A stretch of 64,000 bases of DNA from Sulfuritalea sp. (GTDB taxonomy: Bacteria; Pseudomonadota; Gammaproteobacteria; Burkholderiales; Rhodocyclaceae). The position numbers and the translations under genes are program-made. Shown piece by piece: positions 33,860 through 42,645 of this stretch. Below the pieces are notes generated by a model. The model was given only the letters and a program-made list of their open reading frames with translations. It was not told the DNA's origin and did not search any database. The stretch covers positions 310,001 to 374,000 of the forward strand of contig JADJVS010000012.1 of the NCBI GenBank assembly GCA_016710465.1, in the 5' to 3' direction. Position 1 is the first letter of the stretch. Each line of letters starts with the position of its first letter.

Positions 33860-34226
33860 CGATAGATCAGACAGCTATTCGAGGCCGGGAAGACGCACTC
33901 AAGTTTTAAGGTGGAGGGCAGTCTGTGCCCTAAGCGGTCCTGAGCGGTATCCGAGGTTCTACGGCGGGTAACTGAGTGGCCCGGCAGCTCGTGACGGTAG
34001 ATCACAGGCAAGTCGTCGGCCACAGTGGCCATTGGCTTATCGCCTGGTATCGGGCAGCACGGGGAAGCTGTCATTCGGACTTGAACCACGCTGAATGACC
34101 GTCTTCATTTATGACGTAGGACGGGGCCCGCCCCAGTTTGTCTGGTCGATAGGTAATAGGCTCAAGAGCAGGTATCTAAGTGGTTCAATCACCAACATTT
34201 AATGTAAGCTCCGTCCGCAACCTATC
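33860..34226. other. 367-bp intergenic region, no gene recognised
   Basis: A minus-strand frame of 77 codons (33856-34089) has no recognisable domain and no good ribosome-binding site. The AT content rises towards 34200. No repeat, tRNA or IS end was recognised. Confidence 0.4.
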
Positions 34227-34979
34227 ATGACATCAACGTCAATGGCAGACCTCTACAAACGCCCGCCGATCACTGAAGCGGTCATCGGCATCACGTTTGC
34301 CGAACCGCTCGATTCAGCGAAACTTGGCAAGGCCGACAAGAAATTCGCCAAGATTTATCCGCAGCACATCGAGGTCCAGAACTTCGATGTGAAGATCCAG
34401 TTGGACCAAGCGGGTCGTGCGAATGCAGATAGCACCACGGTTGCCAAGGGTCATCGCCGATCAAGCCTTGATGCCGATGAATTGCTGGTTCTTTGGCCGT
34501 CGGTGTTCGTTGTTTCTCAGCTCGCGCCTTATCCGGGGTGGGAAGCCTTCATCGGTCGATTTGAACGAGACTGGCGGACCTGGAGGCAGGTCGCCGGTTA
34601 TCGCGAAATCCGGCGGATTGGCTTGCGCTTCATCAATCGTATTGACATCCCGATCGTCGACGACAAGGCTGAGCACGAAAAATACCTAAACATCTATGCG
34701 CGCCTGCCGAATCTCATCGGATCAGTCAATGGCTACAGCACCCAAATCGCCACCGAGATCGAGGAAATCAAGTGTTTGTTAAAAGTGAACTCCGGCACTG
34801 TTCACACCCCTCTTCTTGGACATAGTTCCTTTCTGCTTGATATAGACTTTGGTCGAATGATCGATGTACCCCAAAGGGATGAAGAGATTTTCGCCTTGCT
34901 CAGCGAAATCCGAGTGAAGAAGAACGAGGTGTTTGAGGCCTGTATCACCAAGCGTGCCCGAAGGCTTTTCCAAAAATGA
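34227..34979 (+). CDS. TIGR04255-family protein, gene 1 of an accessory cassette
   Basis: This 250-residue protein matches the sporadically distributed TIGR04255 family: YKRPPITEAVIGITF at the N terminus, LVLWPSVFVVSQLAPYPGWE near residue 90, RFERDWRTW and RIGLRFINRIDIP near residue 130. The role of the family is unknown. Base composition is less GC-rich than the neighbouring catabolic genes, which suggests horizontal gain. It overlaps the next gene by 4 bp (ATGA). A second Met at 34242 is an alternative start. Confidence 0.75.
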   Translation: MTSTSMADLYKRPPITEAVIGITFAEPLDSAKLGKADKKFAKIYPQHIEVQNFDVKIQLDQAGRANADSTTVAKGHRRSSLDADELLVLWPSVFVVSQLAPYPGWEAFIGRFERDWRTWRQVAGYREIRRIGLRFINRIDIPIVDDKAEHEKYLNIYARLPNLIGSVNGYSTQIATEIEEIKCLLKVNSGTVHTPLLGHSSFLLDIDFGRMIDVPQRDEEIFALLSEIRVKKNEVFEACITKRARRLFQK

Positions 34980-35626
34980 ATCACTACCCAATTGTTCGGC
35001 CATCATTGTTGTCGCAGGCATTAGCCGGCGATTGGCCGGGAACTGACAGTATGTTGCGACCTGAATCTGCAAGCACGGTAGTGTATGCCGCTGCCAGTAA
35101 GCAGACGGTACAACTCGAACAACAGCTTCGGGAACTGCAGCTACCTCCATCGCCTCGCATGGCAGAGCCGGCAAGAAAGCGCTCGCTCGAAGAAAACCTC
35201 TTTGATGCGACCGCCGCCGTCAAGACTCTGACGTCTCAAGTCGCTATGCATCTCGATCGCGAATGGCGTGCGAAGCTATTCCGCCAGCTCGATTCGTTAC
35301 ACGATCCCGCCGAATGGGAAGCTGGCGACATCCCGGTGCAGAAGGCTTCATTCGCGACGTTCCTGAAAGCGATCTGCGACATCAGGCCAGCGCGTCGCCC
35401 AGGCCTGGGTCTCACAAGCTCTGGATGCCTGATTGCAGCCTGGACGACCGCCAGGAAAGACAAATTGACGATCGAATTCCTGCCAAACGACCAGGTGCGC
35501 TTCGTGTTGTCGCTTGTGCATGCGGACGACACTGAAAGGATCGCGGCCAAGACGAATGTTGCCCGTTTGCGAGAGCGGCTTAGCCAATTCGGACCAGACC
35601 GTTGGTTTGATGTCCAAAAAGCCTAA
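34976..35626 (+). CDS. Unknown protein, gene 2 of the TIGR04255 cassette
   Basis: This 216-residue soluble protein has no domain I recognise. Residues 50-85 are helix-rich and may form a coiled coil (QTVQLEQQLRELQL region). The centre holds GLTSSGCLIAAWTT, and the C terminus LTIEFLPNDQVRFVLSLVH and ERLSQFGPDRWFD. The ATG overlaps the stop of the TIGR04255 gene, so they are translated together. Its 3' end overlaps the third gene by 17 bp. Confidence 0.65.
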   Translation: MNHYPIVRPSLLSQALAGDWPGTDSMLRPESASTVVYAAASKQTVQLEQQLRELQLPPSPRMAEPARKRSLEENLFDATAAVKTLTSQVAMHLDREWRAKLFRQLDSLHDPAEWEAGDIPVQKASFATFLKAICDIRPARRPGLGLTSSGCLIAAWTTARKDKLTIEFLPNDQVRFVLSLVHADDTERIAAKTNVARLRERLSQFGPDRWFDVQKA

Positions 35627-36113
35627 AGCCAAGGCACCGGCAGCCACCGCAATTCCGATGGGACCCAAGAAGATCGGAAAGGGCCAGAAATTGCCGGCGA
35701 CGGATCATGTCGCGAGGCATGTTCCCTGGCAGCGACTTCGAAGAGACGAAGACGACAATGTCCTTGGTGTCCTTCCGGAAGCCTTCCGGCTACGTTCGGG
35801 TGAGCTTGGTATGTCGGTGAATTGGCTTGAGCACTATCCTGGTGATCACCAAGCCAGACTTGCGGCGGTGATCGGCAGTTTGCGCGTCAATTTGAATATT
35901 CGCCCAAAAAGCGCATTTGCCATTGCGAATGTTGGAACATTGGAGAACTGCTGCAAACAGAGTGGCAGTTCTGTGAGAATCGTCTATGCGCCGACCAAAG
36001 AGATTCCCTGTCACGCGTTGGTGCGAGACATGAACCATGATGATTTGGGCTTACTGGATTTGCTTGCCGATGAGGTTTTCACGGAATTCGTTCAGAACAA
36101 AGATATTCCCTGA
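35610..36113 (+). CDS. Unknown protein, gene 3 of the TIGR04255 cassette
   Basis: This 167-residue protein has a basic, Lys/Pro/Ala-rich N-terminal 30 residues (MSKKPKAKAPAATAIPMGPK). A compact domain follows with FRLRSGELGMSVNWLEHYPG, SAFAIANVGTLENCC and IPCHALVRDMNHDDLGLLDLLADEV. No family is recognised. I took the ATG at 35610, which overlaps the previous gene, rather than the longer frame from 35514. Confidence 0.6.
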   Translation: MSKKPKAKAPAATAIPMGPKKIGKGQKLPATDHVARHVPWQRLRRDEDDNVLGVLPEAFRLRSGELGMSVNWLEHYPGDHQARLAAVIGSLRVNLNIRPKSAFAIANVGTLENCCKQSGSSVRIVYAPTKEIPCHALVRDMNHDDLGLLDLLADEVFTEFVQNKDIP

Positions 36114-36674
36114 CCCACATAAGTTACCCGTCGCTGGAACTCCAAGACGGCGAACGTCTCGTTGGGGTCGTGTCCGGCTTTAGCGGGATCGGCGAAGCGG
36201 ACGTAGCGCCCAACATGCCGGGCTACGTCCGCTGGAAGCTGCATTGCCGCCAGACACCGACCAATAGGTCAATAACTGCAAAGATCGAGTAGTTCGAATT
36301 GAACTGCCGGCAGGTTCCAATAACACCGGTCATTCAGATGGCGGCCGCGTGGAGAGACCGAAGGTCGACATATTGGCCGATTGCTGCCCCACAGCCCTGA
36401 CGGAGCAGCCCGGCCACAGGTTGCCACCGATTTGGCGAACGCCGCCGCGTGGAGACGTGACAGGAGCATTCTGCTGGCGTTGTCCGACGACGCTGCCGGC
36501 TTCATCGGCAGCGGCTAGTTTAGCCAGCGGCCTGGCGCGGCCCCGCAGCAAGGAAACCCGCAGGGCGGGAGCCCATGAGGCGGCGGCCTGCGGCCGGGCT
36601 GCGGCGCCACCAGTCGAAAATCGCCGTCCTGCCAGCGCCGACTCTCAGGGACTTCCGCTACCATCACCACCGCC
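36114..36674. other. 561-bp intergenic region
   Basis: No gene was seen. Two similar short stretches (GGCCGCGTGGAGAGAC near 36344 and GCCGCCGCGTGGAGAC near 36448) and repeat copy D at 36620 lie here. It separates the accessory cassette from the methyltransferase-like gene. Confidence 0.5.
36620..36645 (+). repeat. Dispersed GC-rich repeat, copy D
   Basis: ATCGCCGTCCTGCCAGCGCC followed by GACTCT. It lies 30 bp before the isoprenylcysteine methyltransferase-like gene. Confidence 0.6.
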
Positions 36675-37136
36675 ATGAACGCCCTTGAACTGAAAGTGCC
36701 GCCGTTGGCTCTCGCCTTCGCCTTCGCGCTGGCGATGTGGCTGGCCGCCACGCAGGTGCCGACGCTGGCCTTCGAACTGCCCGCGCACGGGATCATTGCC
36801 GCCCTCATCGCAGGCCTTGGGGCCGGCCTGGTGCTGGTCGCCGGCATGGTGTTCCGCCGCGCCGGGACCACGGTGAATCCGACCAAACCGCAGGCGACGA
36901 CGTCGGTGGTCGACACTGGCATCTATCGCATCAGCCGCAACCCGATGTATGTCGGCTTCCTGCTCGTACTCGCCGGCTGGGCGGCGTTCCTCTCCCATGT
37001 CCTGCCCTTCCTGTTCCTGCCGGCATACGTCGGCTACATGAACCGCTTCCAGATTGCGCCCGAGGAGCGCATGCTCGGCGCCCGCTTCGGCGCCGGCTAC
37101 GAGAATTACCGGCAGCGCGTGCGGCGCTGGCTGTAG
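36675..37136 (+). CDS. Isoprenylcysteine carboxylmethyltransferase-family membrane protein
   Basis: This 153-residue protein has four hydrophobic segments. The family signature is GIYRISRNPMYVGFLLVLAGW near residues 83-103, and the C-terminal block is EERMLGARFGAGYENYRQRVRRWL, which binds SAM in this PEMT/ICMT-like group. Bacterial members methylate small molecules or lipids; the substrate here is unknown. A VOC-family gene follows 29 bp later. Confidence 0.85.
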   Translation: MNALELKVPPLALAFAFALAMWLAATQVPTLAFELPAHGIIAALIAGLGAGLVLVAGMVFRRAGTTVNPTKPQATTSVVDTGIYRISRNPMYVGFLLVLAGWAAFLSHVLPFLFLPAYVGYMNRFQIAPEERMLGARFGAGYENYRQRVRRWL

Positions 37137-37165
37137 GAAGCAGATCCATCTAAAAGGAGTTCACC

Positions 37166-37564
37166 ATGGAACCGCGCATCAGCCTGATCACCCTCGGCGT
37201 CGCCGACCTGGAGCGCGCCACGCGTTTCTACCAGAACTGCCTCGGCCTGCCGCGCATAGCAACGCCACCGTCGGTGACCTTCTTCGAACTCGGCAAGACC
37301 TGGCTGGCACTCTGGTCGCGCGACAGCCTCGCGGCGGACGCCGGTGTGCCGGCGGAGGGCTCGGGCTTTCGCGGCTTTGCCCTGGCCCACAACGTACGCT
37401 CGCCGGCCGAGGTGGATGCCCTGCTCGCACACGTTGCCGCCCATGGCGCGACGATCACCCGGCCGGGGCACGCTACCGACTGGGGCGGGTATTCCGGCTA
37501 CTTCACCGACCCCGACGGCTTCCTTTGGGAGGTCGCGCACAACCCGGCCTTTCCGCATGTCTGA
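37166..37564 (+). CDS. VOC/glyoxalase-family protein
   Basis: This 132-residue protein has two beta-alpha-beta-beta-beta units of the vicinal-oxygen-chelate fold. It starts MEPRISLITLGVADLERATRFYQNCLG-like and ends with YFTDPDGFLWEVAHNPAF, where the Glu would bind metal. It could be a glyoxalase, a small dioxygenase-like protein or a resistance protein. AAAGGAG precedes the start. Confidence 0.87.
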   Translation: MEPRISLITLGVADLERATRFYQNCLGLPRIATPPSVTFFELGKTWLALWSRDSLAADAGVPAEGSGFRGFALAHNVRSPAEVDALLAHVAAHGATITRPGHATDWGGYSGYFTDPDGFLWEVAHNPAFPHV

Positions 37565-37573
37565 AACACCCAA

Positions 37574-38491
37574 TCAGGGCCAATCCGCGTAGGTCGTCGT
37601 CGGCAGCACGGCGCTTAGCGTCGTGGCGTCGCGCGCGGCCTTGCGGTAGGCGGCGGGCGTGAAGCCAAGGCGCTGCTTGAAGAATCGGCTGAAGTGCGAG
37701 GCGCTGCGAAAGCCCAGGTAATCGGCCAGCGCCTCGATGCTCTGTCCGGAACGCGCCAGGCGCAGCCCGGCCTCGTGGCCGAGGCGGTCGTGCAGCAGTT
37801 CCAGCGGCGTGCGTTGCAGCATCCGCACGCAGATGTCATGGAGGCGATCGTGCGAGACACCCAGCTCCGCAGCGTAGTCGATGATGCGCCAGCGCTCGCG
37901 AAAATGCGTTTCGACCAGGTGGCGGAACCTCACCAGTAGCGCCGAGTGGCTGTCGAAACCCTGGCGCGCGACGTCCTCGAAACCGGAAAGCCGCCAGCAG
38001 TGCACCAGGATCAGCGCGACATGGGCCGTCAGGTAGTTCCACGAGCCGCGCTCGTCGCGCCTGACCTCGCGGCCGATCGCGGCGAAGGAATGGGCCACCT
38101 CGGCCAGCGTCGCCGTCGGCTCGATGGCATTCACCACCACGCTGCGGTCGTTGACCACGCGCAGGTGGATGGACTCGGCGGACTGGCCGATGGCGTCCTT
38201 GACCAGCATGTCCGAGAGCGTCAGCAGTTCGCCGCTGGCGCCGGCCGCCAGGCGCAGGAAGTGGCCGGGCCGGATCGGCACCCAGGCCAGGCAGGGCGCG
38301 GCGAGTTCCATGGGCTCGCCAGAGCCATCGATGCGGCCCTCACCGGCGCGCAACAGGATGGCGGCGCGCGAGGCGTCGCCACGCGGGTCCTGCAGGCTGA
38401 AGCGGCGTGCATGCAGGGCCGAAGCCAGCGACTGCGCACCGGCATGGGCATTGATGTTGAGGCGATAGACGCCGGGGGCCGACTCGATCAT
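37574..38491 (-). CDS. AraC-family transcriptional regulator
   Basis: This 305-residue protein has an N-terminal cupin-like sensing domain. A C-terminal double helix-turn-helix follows at about residues 195-290 (IIDYAAELGVSHDRLHDICV, SIEALADYLGFRSASHFSRF, FKQRLGFTPAAYRKAA). It is divergent from the livK-type operon at 38826, so it probably activates that importer and the fused aldehyde dehydrogenase in response to an aromatic compound. It is convergent with the VOC gene. Confidence 0.9.
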   Translation of the reverse strand: MIESAPGVYRLNINAHAGAQSLASALHARRFSLQDPRGDASRAAILLRAGEGRIDGSGEPMELAAPCLAWVPIRPGHFLRLAAGASGELLTLSDMLVKDAIGQSAESIHLRVVNDRSVVVNAIEPTATLAEVAHSFAAIGREVRRDERGSWNYLTAHVALILVHCWRLSGFEDVARQGFDSHSALLVRFRHLVETHFRERWRIIDYAAELGVSHDRLHDICVRMLQRTPLELLHDRLGHEAGLRLARSGQSIEALADYLGFRSASHFSRFFKQRLGFTPAAYRKAARDATTLSAVLPTTTYADWP

Positions 38492-38825
38492 GTGCTCACC
38501 AGTTTCATATCACTAACCGCCAATTTTCGTTTAGTGCGAAAGTGCCTGCCTGGGCCAGCAGGTCCGGAACAGCGCCACTACCTAGGCCGCCGGGCAGGAA
38601 CGGCTGCCACCTCGCCCCGGCGGCCATTCCTTCACGCGAACCGCGTTTGACCAAATTTCTCTCAGAGATTCCTGAAATATGACATTGTTGGCGGTTTGAT
38701 TCAAGCCTAAAGTTTGCCCAGGTTGCGAGAACCGCCCGCAGAGGCGAACCGGCGACCGGCAGCACGCATCCCAGCCGCCCGCGGCATGTCGCGCGGCGCC
38801 GACGACAAAACGAGGAGAGAGACAA
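38492..38825. other. 334-bp promoter region between the AraC gene and the ABC operon
   Basis: No gene was seen. A partial inverted repeat (ATTTC...GAAAT with TCTCTCAGAGA inside, near 38655-38680) may be part of the AraC target. A GAGGAGAGA ribosome-binding site lies just before livK. Confidence 0.5.
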
Positions 38826-40040
38826 ATGCGCAAGAACCTTATCGGGACACTGGCGGTGTCCGCGGCACTCATGGCGGCGGGATTCGTCCACGCCCAGGAA
38901 ATCAAGTCCATCAAGATCGGCACGGCGGCGGCCAAGACCGGCCCCGGCGCCGGCGGCGCCGGCGTCACGCACTGGCCCAACGTCAAGCTCTGGGTAGCCC
39001 AGGTCAACAAGGGCGGCGGTATCCTGCTCAAGTCCGCCGGCAACAAGCGCGTGCCGGTGGAACTGATCGAGTACGACGACCGCTCCAGCAATGACGACGC
39101 AGTCAAGGCCATCGAGCGCCTGGCCACGCAGGACAAGGCCGACTTCATCATCGCCCCCTGGGGCACGGGCGCCAACCTGGCCACGGCGCCGGTGTTCGCC
39201 AAGTACGGCTATCCGCAGATCGCCGTCACCTCGGTCACCGACAAGGGGCCGGAACTTGCCAAGCGCTGGCCCAACAGTTTCTGGCTGCTGGGCGGCGGCC
39301 AGCACATGGCCGGCAGCCTGGTCGATCTGCTGAAGAAAATGAACGCCGAAGGCAAGATCGGCAAGAAGGTGGCGATGGTGCACGTCGCCGACGGCTACGG
39401 CCTCGACATGGTGGCCGGCGCCCGCCCGGCGCTCAAGGCCGCCGGCTTCGACGTGGTCTATGACAAATCCTATCCGCTGGGCACGCAGGACCTCTCGCCG
39501 ATCGTGAACGAGATCAAGGGCCTCGGCCCGGACGCCTTCATCGCCTTCAGCTACCCGCCCGACACCTTCGGCTTCACCGAGCAGTCGAAGATCGCCGGCT
39601 TCAATCCCAAGGTCTTCTACGTCGGCGTCGGCGGCGCCTTCCCGGTCTATCGCAACAAGTTCACGGCGGCGACCATCGAGGGCGTGATGGGCACCGGCGG
39701 CTGGGACGTGGCCTCGCCGAAGATCCAGGACTACATCAAGGCGCACAAGGAAGCCAACAACGGCGGCGAACCAGACGCCTGGGCCAGCTCGGTGCAGTAC
39801 GCGGCGCTGGAAATGCTGCAACAGGCGATCGAACGCGTCGGCTCGCTGGACCGCGCGGCGGTGACCAAGGAACTGGGCAGCGGCGAGTTCGACACCGTGA
39901 TCGGCAAGCTCAAACTCAAGGGCAATGTGCGCGAGAACCCCTGGGCCGTCGGCCAGTGGCAGGGCGGCAGCTTCTACGGCCTGGCGCCGACCAACCTGCC
40001 CGGCGCGCATGCGCCAGTCCTCAAACCCGCCTGGAAATAA
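38826..40040 (+). CDS. ABC transporter substrate-binding protein (branched-chain amino-acid type)
   Basis: This 404-residue protein has a signal peptide (about residues 1-23, ending VHAQ) followed by a type I periplasmic binding fold (IGTAAAKTGPGAGGAG, NDDAVKAIERLATQDKADFI, GYPQIAVTSVTDKGPELAKRWPN). HAAT-family binding proteins of this kind often carry aromatic acids in degraders. It begins a five-gene plus-strand operon ending with an aldehyde dehydrogenase, so an aromatic aldehyde or acid is a plausible ligand. Confidence 0.9.
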   Translation: MRKNLIGTLAVSAALMAAGFVHAQEIKSIKIGTAAAKTGPGAGGAGVTHWPNVKLWVAQVNKGGGILLKSAGNKRVPVELIEYDDRSSNDDAVKAIERLATQDKADFIIAPWGTGANLATAPVFAKYGYPQIAVTSVTDKGPELAKRWPNSFWLLGGGQHMAGSLVDLLKKMNAEGKIGKKVAMVHVADGYGLDMVAGARPALKAAGFDVVYDKSYPLGTQDLSPIVNEIKGLGPDAFIAFSYPPDTFGFTEQSKIAGFNPKVFYVGVGGAFPVYRNKFTAATIEGVMGTGGWDVASPKIQDYIKAHKEANNGGEPDAWASSVQYAALEMLQQAIERVGSLDRAAVTKELGSGEFDTVIGKLKLKGNVRENPWAVGQWQGGSFYGLAPTNLPGAHAPVLKPAWK

Positions 40041-40106
40041 TCACGGCTTGAGCCCCACGGGGCCGCGCCTGCGGAAACAGGCCGGCCCCTCATCGACCAC
40101 CCCGCA

Positions 40107-40976
40107 ATGCTGACCGCCATCCTCGTCGCCAGCGTGCTGCTGGGAGGCGCCTACGCCCTGATGGCGATGGGCCTCACCCTGCAGTACGGCGTCGCCCGCA
40201 TCATGAACCTCGCCACCGGCGAGACCCTGATGGGTGCCGCCTTCGGCTCCTTCTGGCTATTCACCGCCATGCAGCTCAGCCCGCTGCTGAGCCTGCTGTT
40301 CATCGTGCCGCTGGCCTTCGCCATCAACTGGGCGATCTACCGCTGGCTGCTAACGCCGCTGGTGCGCCGCGCGAAGAACCAGGGCATGCTCGAAGTCGAC
40401 AGCATCCTCGCCACCTTCGGCCTGCTTTTCGTCATCGAGGGTGCGATGCTGGCGGGATTCGGCGGCAACTACTACAGCTATTCCTTCCTCGCCGAACCGG
40501 TGACGTTACTGGGCCATTCCTTCGGGCTCAACCGGGTGGTCGCCTTTGGTGTCGCCGCGCTGATGGCGCTCGCCCTCTACCTCGGCCTCAACCGCACGCG
40601 CTACGGCACGGCGATCCGCGCCGTGGCGGTGGATCCGGTGGCCGCCGGCCTGGTTGCCATCGACGTGCCGCGTGCCGCCGCCTTCGCCTTCGCCCTGGGC
40701 GGCGCACTGACGGCCTGCGGCGGCAGCCTGCTGTCGATGTTCCTCACCTTCAACGCCTCGATGGGCGTGGTGTTCACCATGAAGGCGCTGATCATCGTCA
40801 TCATGGGCGGCGTCGGCGATCCGCGCGGCGCGGTGATCGCCGCCTTCCTGCTGGCGCTGGTGGAAACCGTCGTCGCCGCGCTGGTCGATCCCGGCCTGAC
40901 GCTGGCCGCGACCTACCTGCTGTTCGTGCTGACCCTGCTGTTCCGCCCGCAGGGCCTGATGGGGCGGCGCACATGA
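40107..40976 (+). CDS. livH: ABC transporter permease (LivH type)
   Basis: This 289-residue inner membrane protein has about eight hydrophobic spans. LivH hallmarks include GLTLQYGVARIMNLATGE near the N terminus, RTRYGTAIRAVAVDPVAA near residue 170 and IIVIMGGVGDPRGAVIAAF near the C terminus. It pairs with the LivM-type permease. Its stop overlaps the livM start (ATGA). Confidence 0.92.
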   Translation: MLTAILVASVLLGGAYALMAMGLTLQYGVARIMNLATGETLMGAAFGSFWLFTAMQLSPLLSLLFIVPLAFAINWAIYRWLLTPLVRRAKNQGMLEVDSILATFGLLFVIEGAMLAGFGGNYYSYSFLAEPVTLLGHSFGLNRVVAFGVAALMALALYLGLNRTRYGTAIRAVAVDPVAAGLVAIDVPRAAAFAFALGGALTACGGSLLSMFLTFNASMGVVFTMKALIIVIMGGVGDPRGAVIAAFLLALVETVVAALVDPGLTLAATYLLFVLTLLFRPQGLMGRRT

Positions 40977-41914
40977 TCTTTCCCATGCAGCGCCGCGAAG
41001 TGATTGCCGTGGTCGCATCGACCGCCGCGCTGGCGCTGCTGGCCGGCCTGCCGCTGGCCGACGACGGCTTCTGGCTGGCGCTGGCGATCTCGATTGCCAG
41101 CTACGTGGCGATGGCCACCGCCTGGGCGCTGTTTTCCGGGCCGACCAACTATGTTTCGCTGGCCACCGCCGCCTTCTTCGGCAGCGGCGCCTATGTGGTT
41201 TCGGCCCTGGCCGAAACGGCGCCCTGGCCCGTGGTGCTCGTCGCGGCGGCGCTGGTCGGTGCCCTGCTGGCGCTGGCGACGGGGCTGGCGACGCTGCGCC
41301 TGTCGGGGGTGTACTTCGTGATCTTCAGTTTCGGCCTCGCCGAGCTGATCCGCCAGCTCGTCACCTACTACCAGACGCAAGTCACCGGCTCGGTCGGGCG
41401 CTACATCTTCGTCACGATTTCGGCATCCGAGATCTACTGGCAACTGCTCGGCCTGTGCGCCATCGCCCTGTTCACCGGCTGGGCGATCCAGCGTTCGCGC
41501 CTGGGCTTTGCGCTGCGCGTTATCGGCGACGACGAAACTGTCGCCGCGCACAGCGGCATCGACACCGCGCGCGTCAAGGTCCTGCTGTTCTGCATCAGCG
41601 GCGCGCTGATCGCGCTGGTGGGCGCGGTGATGGCGCCGCGCTTCACCTACATCGAACCACAGATCGCCTACAACCCGATGGTTTCCTTCCAGGTGGTGAT
41701 CATGGCGCTGCTGGGCGGCAGCAAACGCCTGTGGGGGCCGCTGGTCGGCGTGATCCCCTTCGTCCTGCTCCACGAATGGATCGCCGGCCGCTTCCCCAAC
41801 CACACCCATCTGCTGCTTGGGATGGTGTTCCTGCTGGTCGTGTATTTCGTGCCGCAGGGCGTATCGGGCTGGCTGGAGAAGGCCTGGCGCAGGATTCGCG
41901 GAGAGTCGGCGTGA
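40973..41914 (+). CDS. livM: ABC transporter permease (LivM type)
   Basis: This 313-residue inner membrane protein has about eight to ten hydrophobic spans. LivM hallmarks include PTNYVSLATAAFFGSGAYV, RSRLGFALRVIGDDETVA and PMVSFQVVIMALLGG. It overlaps livH at the start and the ATPase gene at the end (GTGA). A weak match to the dispersed repeat occurs over the junction at 41901-41927. Confidence 0.92.
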   Translation: MIFPMQRREVIAVVASTAALALLAGLPLADDGFWLALAISIASYVAMATAWALFSGPTNYVSLATAAFFGSGAYVVSALAETAPWPVVLVAAALVGALLALATGLATLRLSGVYFVIFSFGLAELIRQLVTYYQTQVTGSVGRYIFVTISASEIYWQLLGLCAIALFTGWAIQRSRLGFALRVIGDDETVAAHSGIDTARVKVLLFCISGALIALVGAVMAPRFTYIEPQIAYNPMVSFQVVIMALLGGSKRLWGPLVGVIPFVLLHEWIAGRFPNHTHLLLGMVFLLVVYFVPQGVSGWLEKAWRRIRGESA

Positions 41915-42645
41915 GCAGCACGGCGATTCTTTCGGTGACCGGCCTCTCCAAGGCCTTCGGCGGCCTGCTGGCGGTGAACCAGATTTCCTTCGACGTTCAC
42001 CGGGGCGAGATCGTCGGCCTGATCGGCCCCAACGGCTCGGGCAAGACCACGCTGCTCAACCTGATCTCGGGTGCGCTGGCGCCGACCCAGGGCAGCGTGC
42101 GCCTGCGCCGGCGCGAGCTGACCGGCCTGCCGCCGCACCGCATCGCCCGCGCCGGCATCAGCCGCAGCTTCCAACTGGTGCGCGTGCTGCCCTCACTGAC
42201 CGCGCTGGAGAACGTCATGGTCGGCGCCACCTTCGGCCCCGATGCCGTGTGGGGCGCCGAAGCGGCAGCCATCGCCCGCGCCCTGCTCGAGCGCGTGGGA
42301 CTCGGCGGCCGCGAGAACGCGATGCCCGAGGCGATGACCTACATCGACCAGAAGCGCATCGAACTGGCGCGGGCGCTCGCCGCCGACCCGCAGGTGCTGC
42401 TGCTCGACGAATGGCTGGCCGGCCTCAACCCGACCGAGCTGCGGATCGGCATCGCGCTGATCGAATCCCTGCACGCCGAGGGCCGCACGATCCTGATGGT
42501 CGAACACGTGATGGATGCGATCCGCTCGCTGTGCGACCGCTGCGTGGTGATGAATGCGGGCAGCAAACTGGCCGAAGGCTCGCCGGAGCAGGTGCTGTCC
42601 AACCACGAGGTCATTGCCGCCTATCTCGGGGATGACCATGCTTGA
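41911..42645 (+). CDS. livG: ABC transporter ATP-binding protein (LivG type)
   Basis: This 244-residue protein starts at a GTG that overlaps the livM stop. It has Walker A GPNGSGKTT near residue 37, Walker B VLLLDEWLAGL and a switch His in MVEHVMD. The ABC signature, usually LSxGQ in LivG (LSYGQ), reads MTYIDQKR here, an odd change at a key site. Together with livF it drives the importer. Confidence 0.9.
   Translation: MSSTAILSVTGLSKAFGGLLAVNQISFDVHRGEIVGLIGPNGSGKTTLLNLISGALAPTQGSVRLRRRELTGLPPHRIARAGISRSFQLVRVLPSLTALENVMVGATFGPDAVWGAEAAAIARALLERVGLGGRENAMPEAMTYIDQKRIELARALAADPQVLLLDEWLAGLNPTELRIGIALIESLHAEGRTILMVEHVMDAIRSLCDRCVVMNAGSKLAEGSPEQVLSNHEVIAAYLGDDHA

Noticed and set aside
33856..34089. 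77-codon minus-strand frame between the FmdB-like and TIGR04255 genes
   Set aside because: No ribosome-binding site, no domain, and composition like non-coding sequence.
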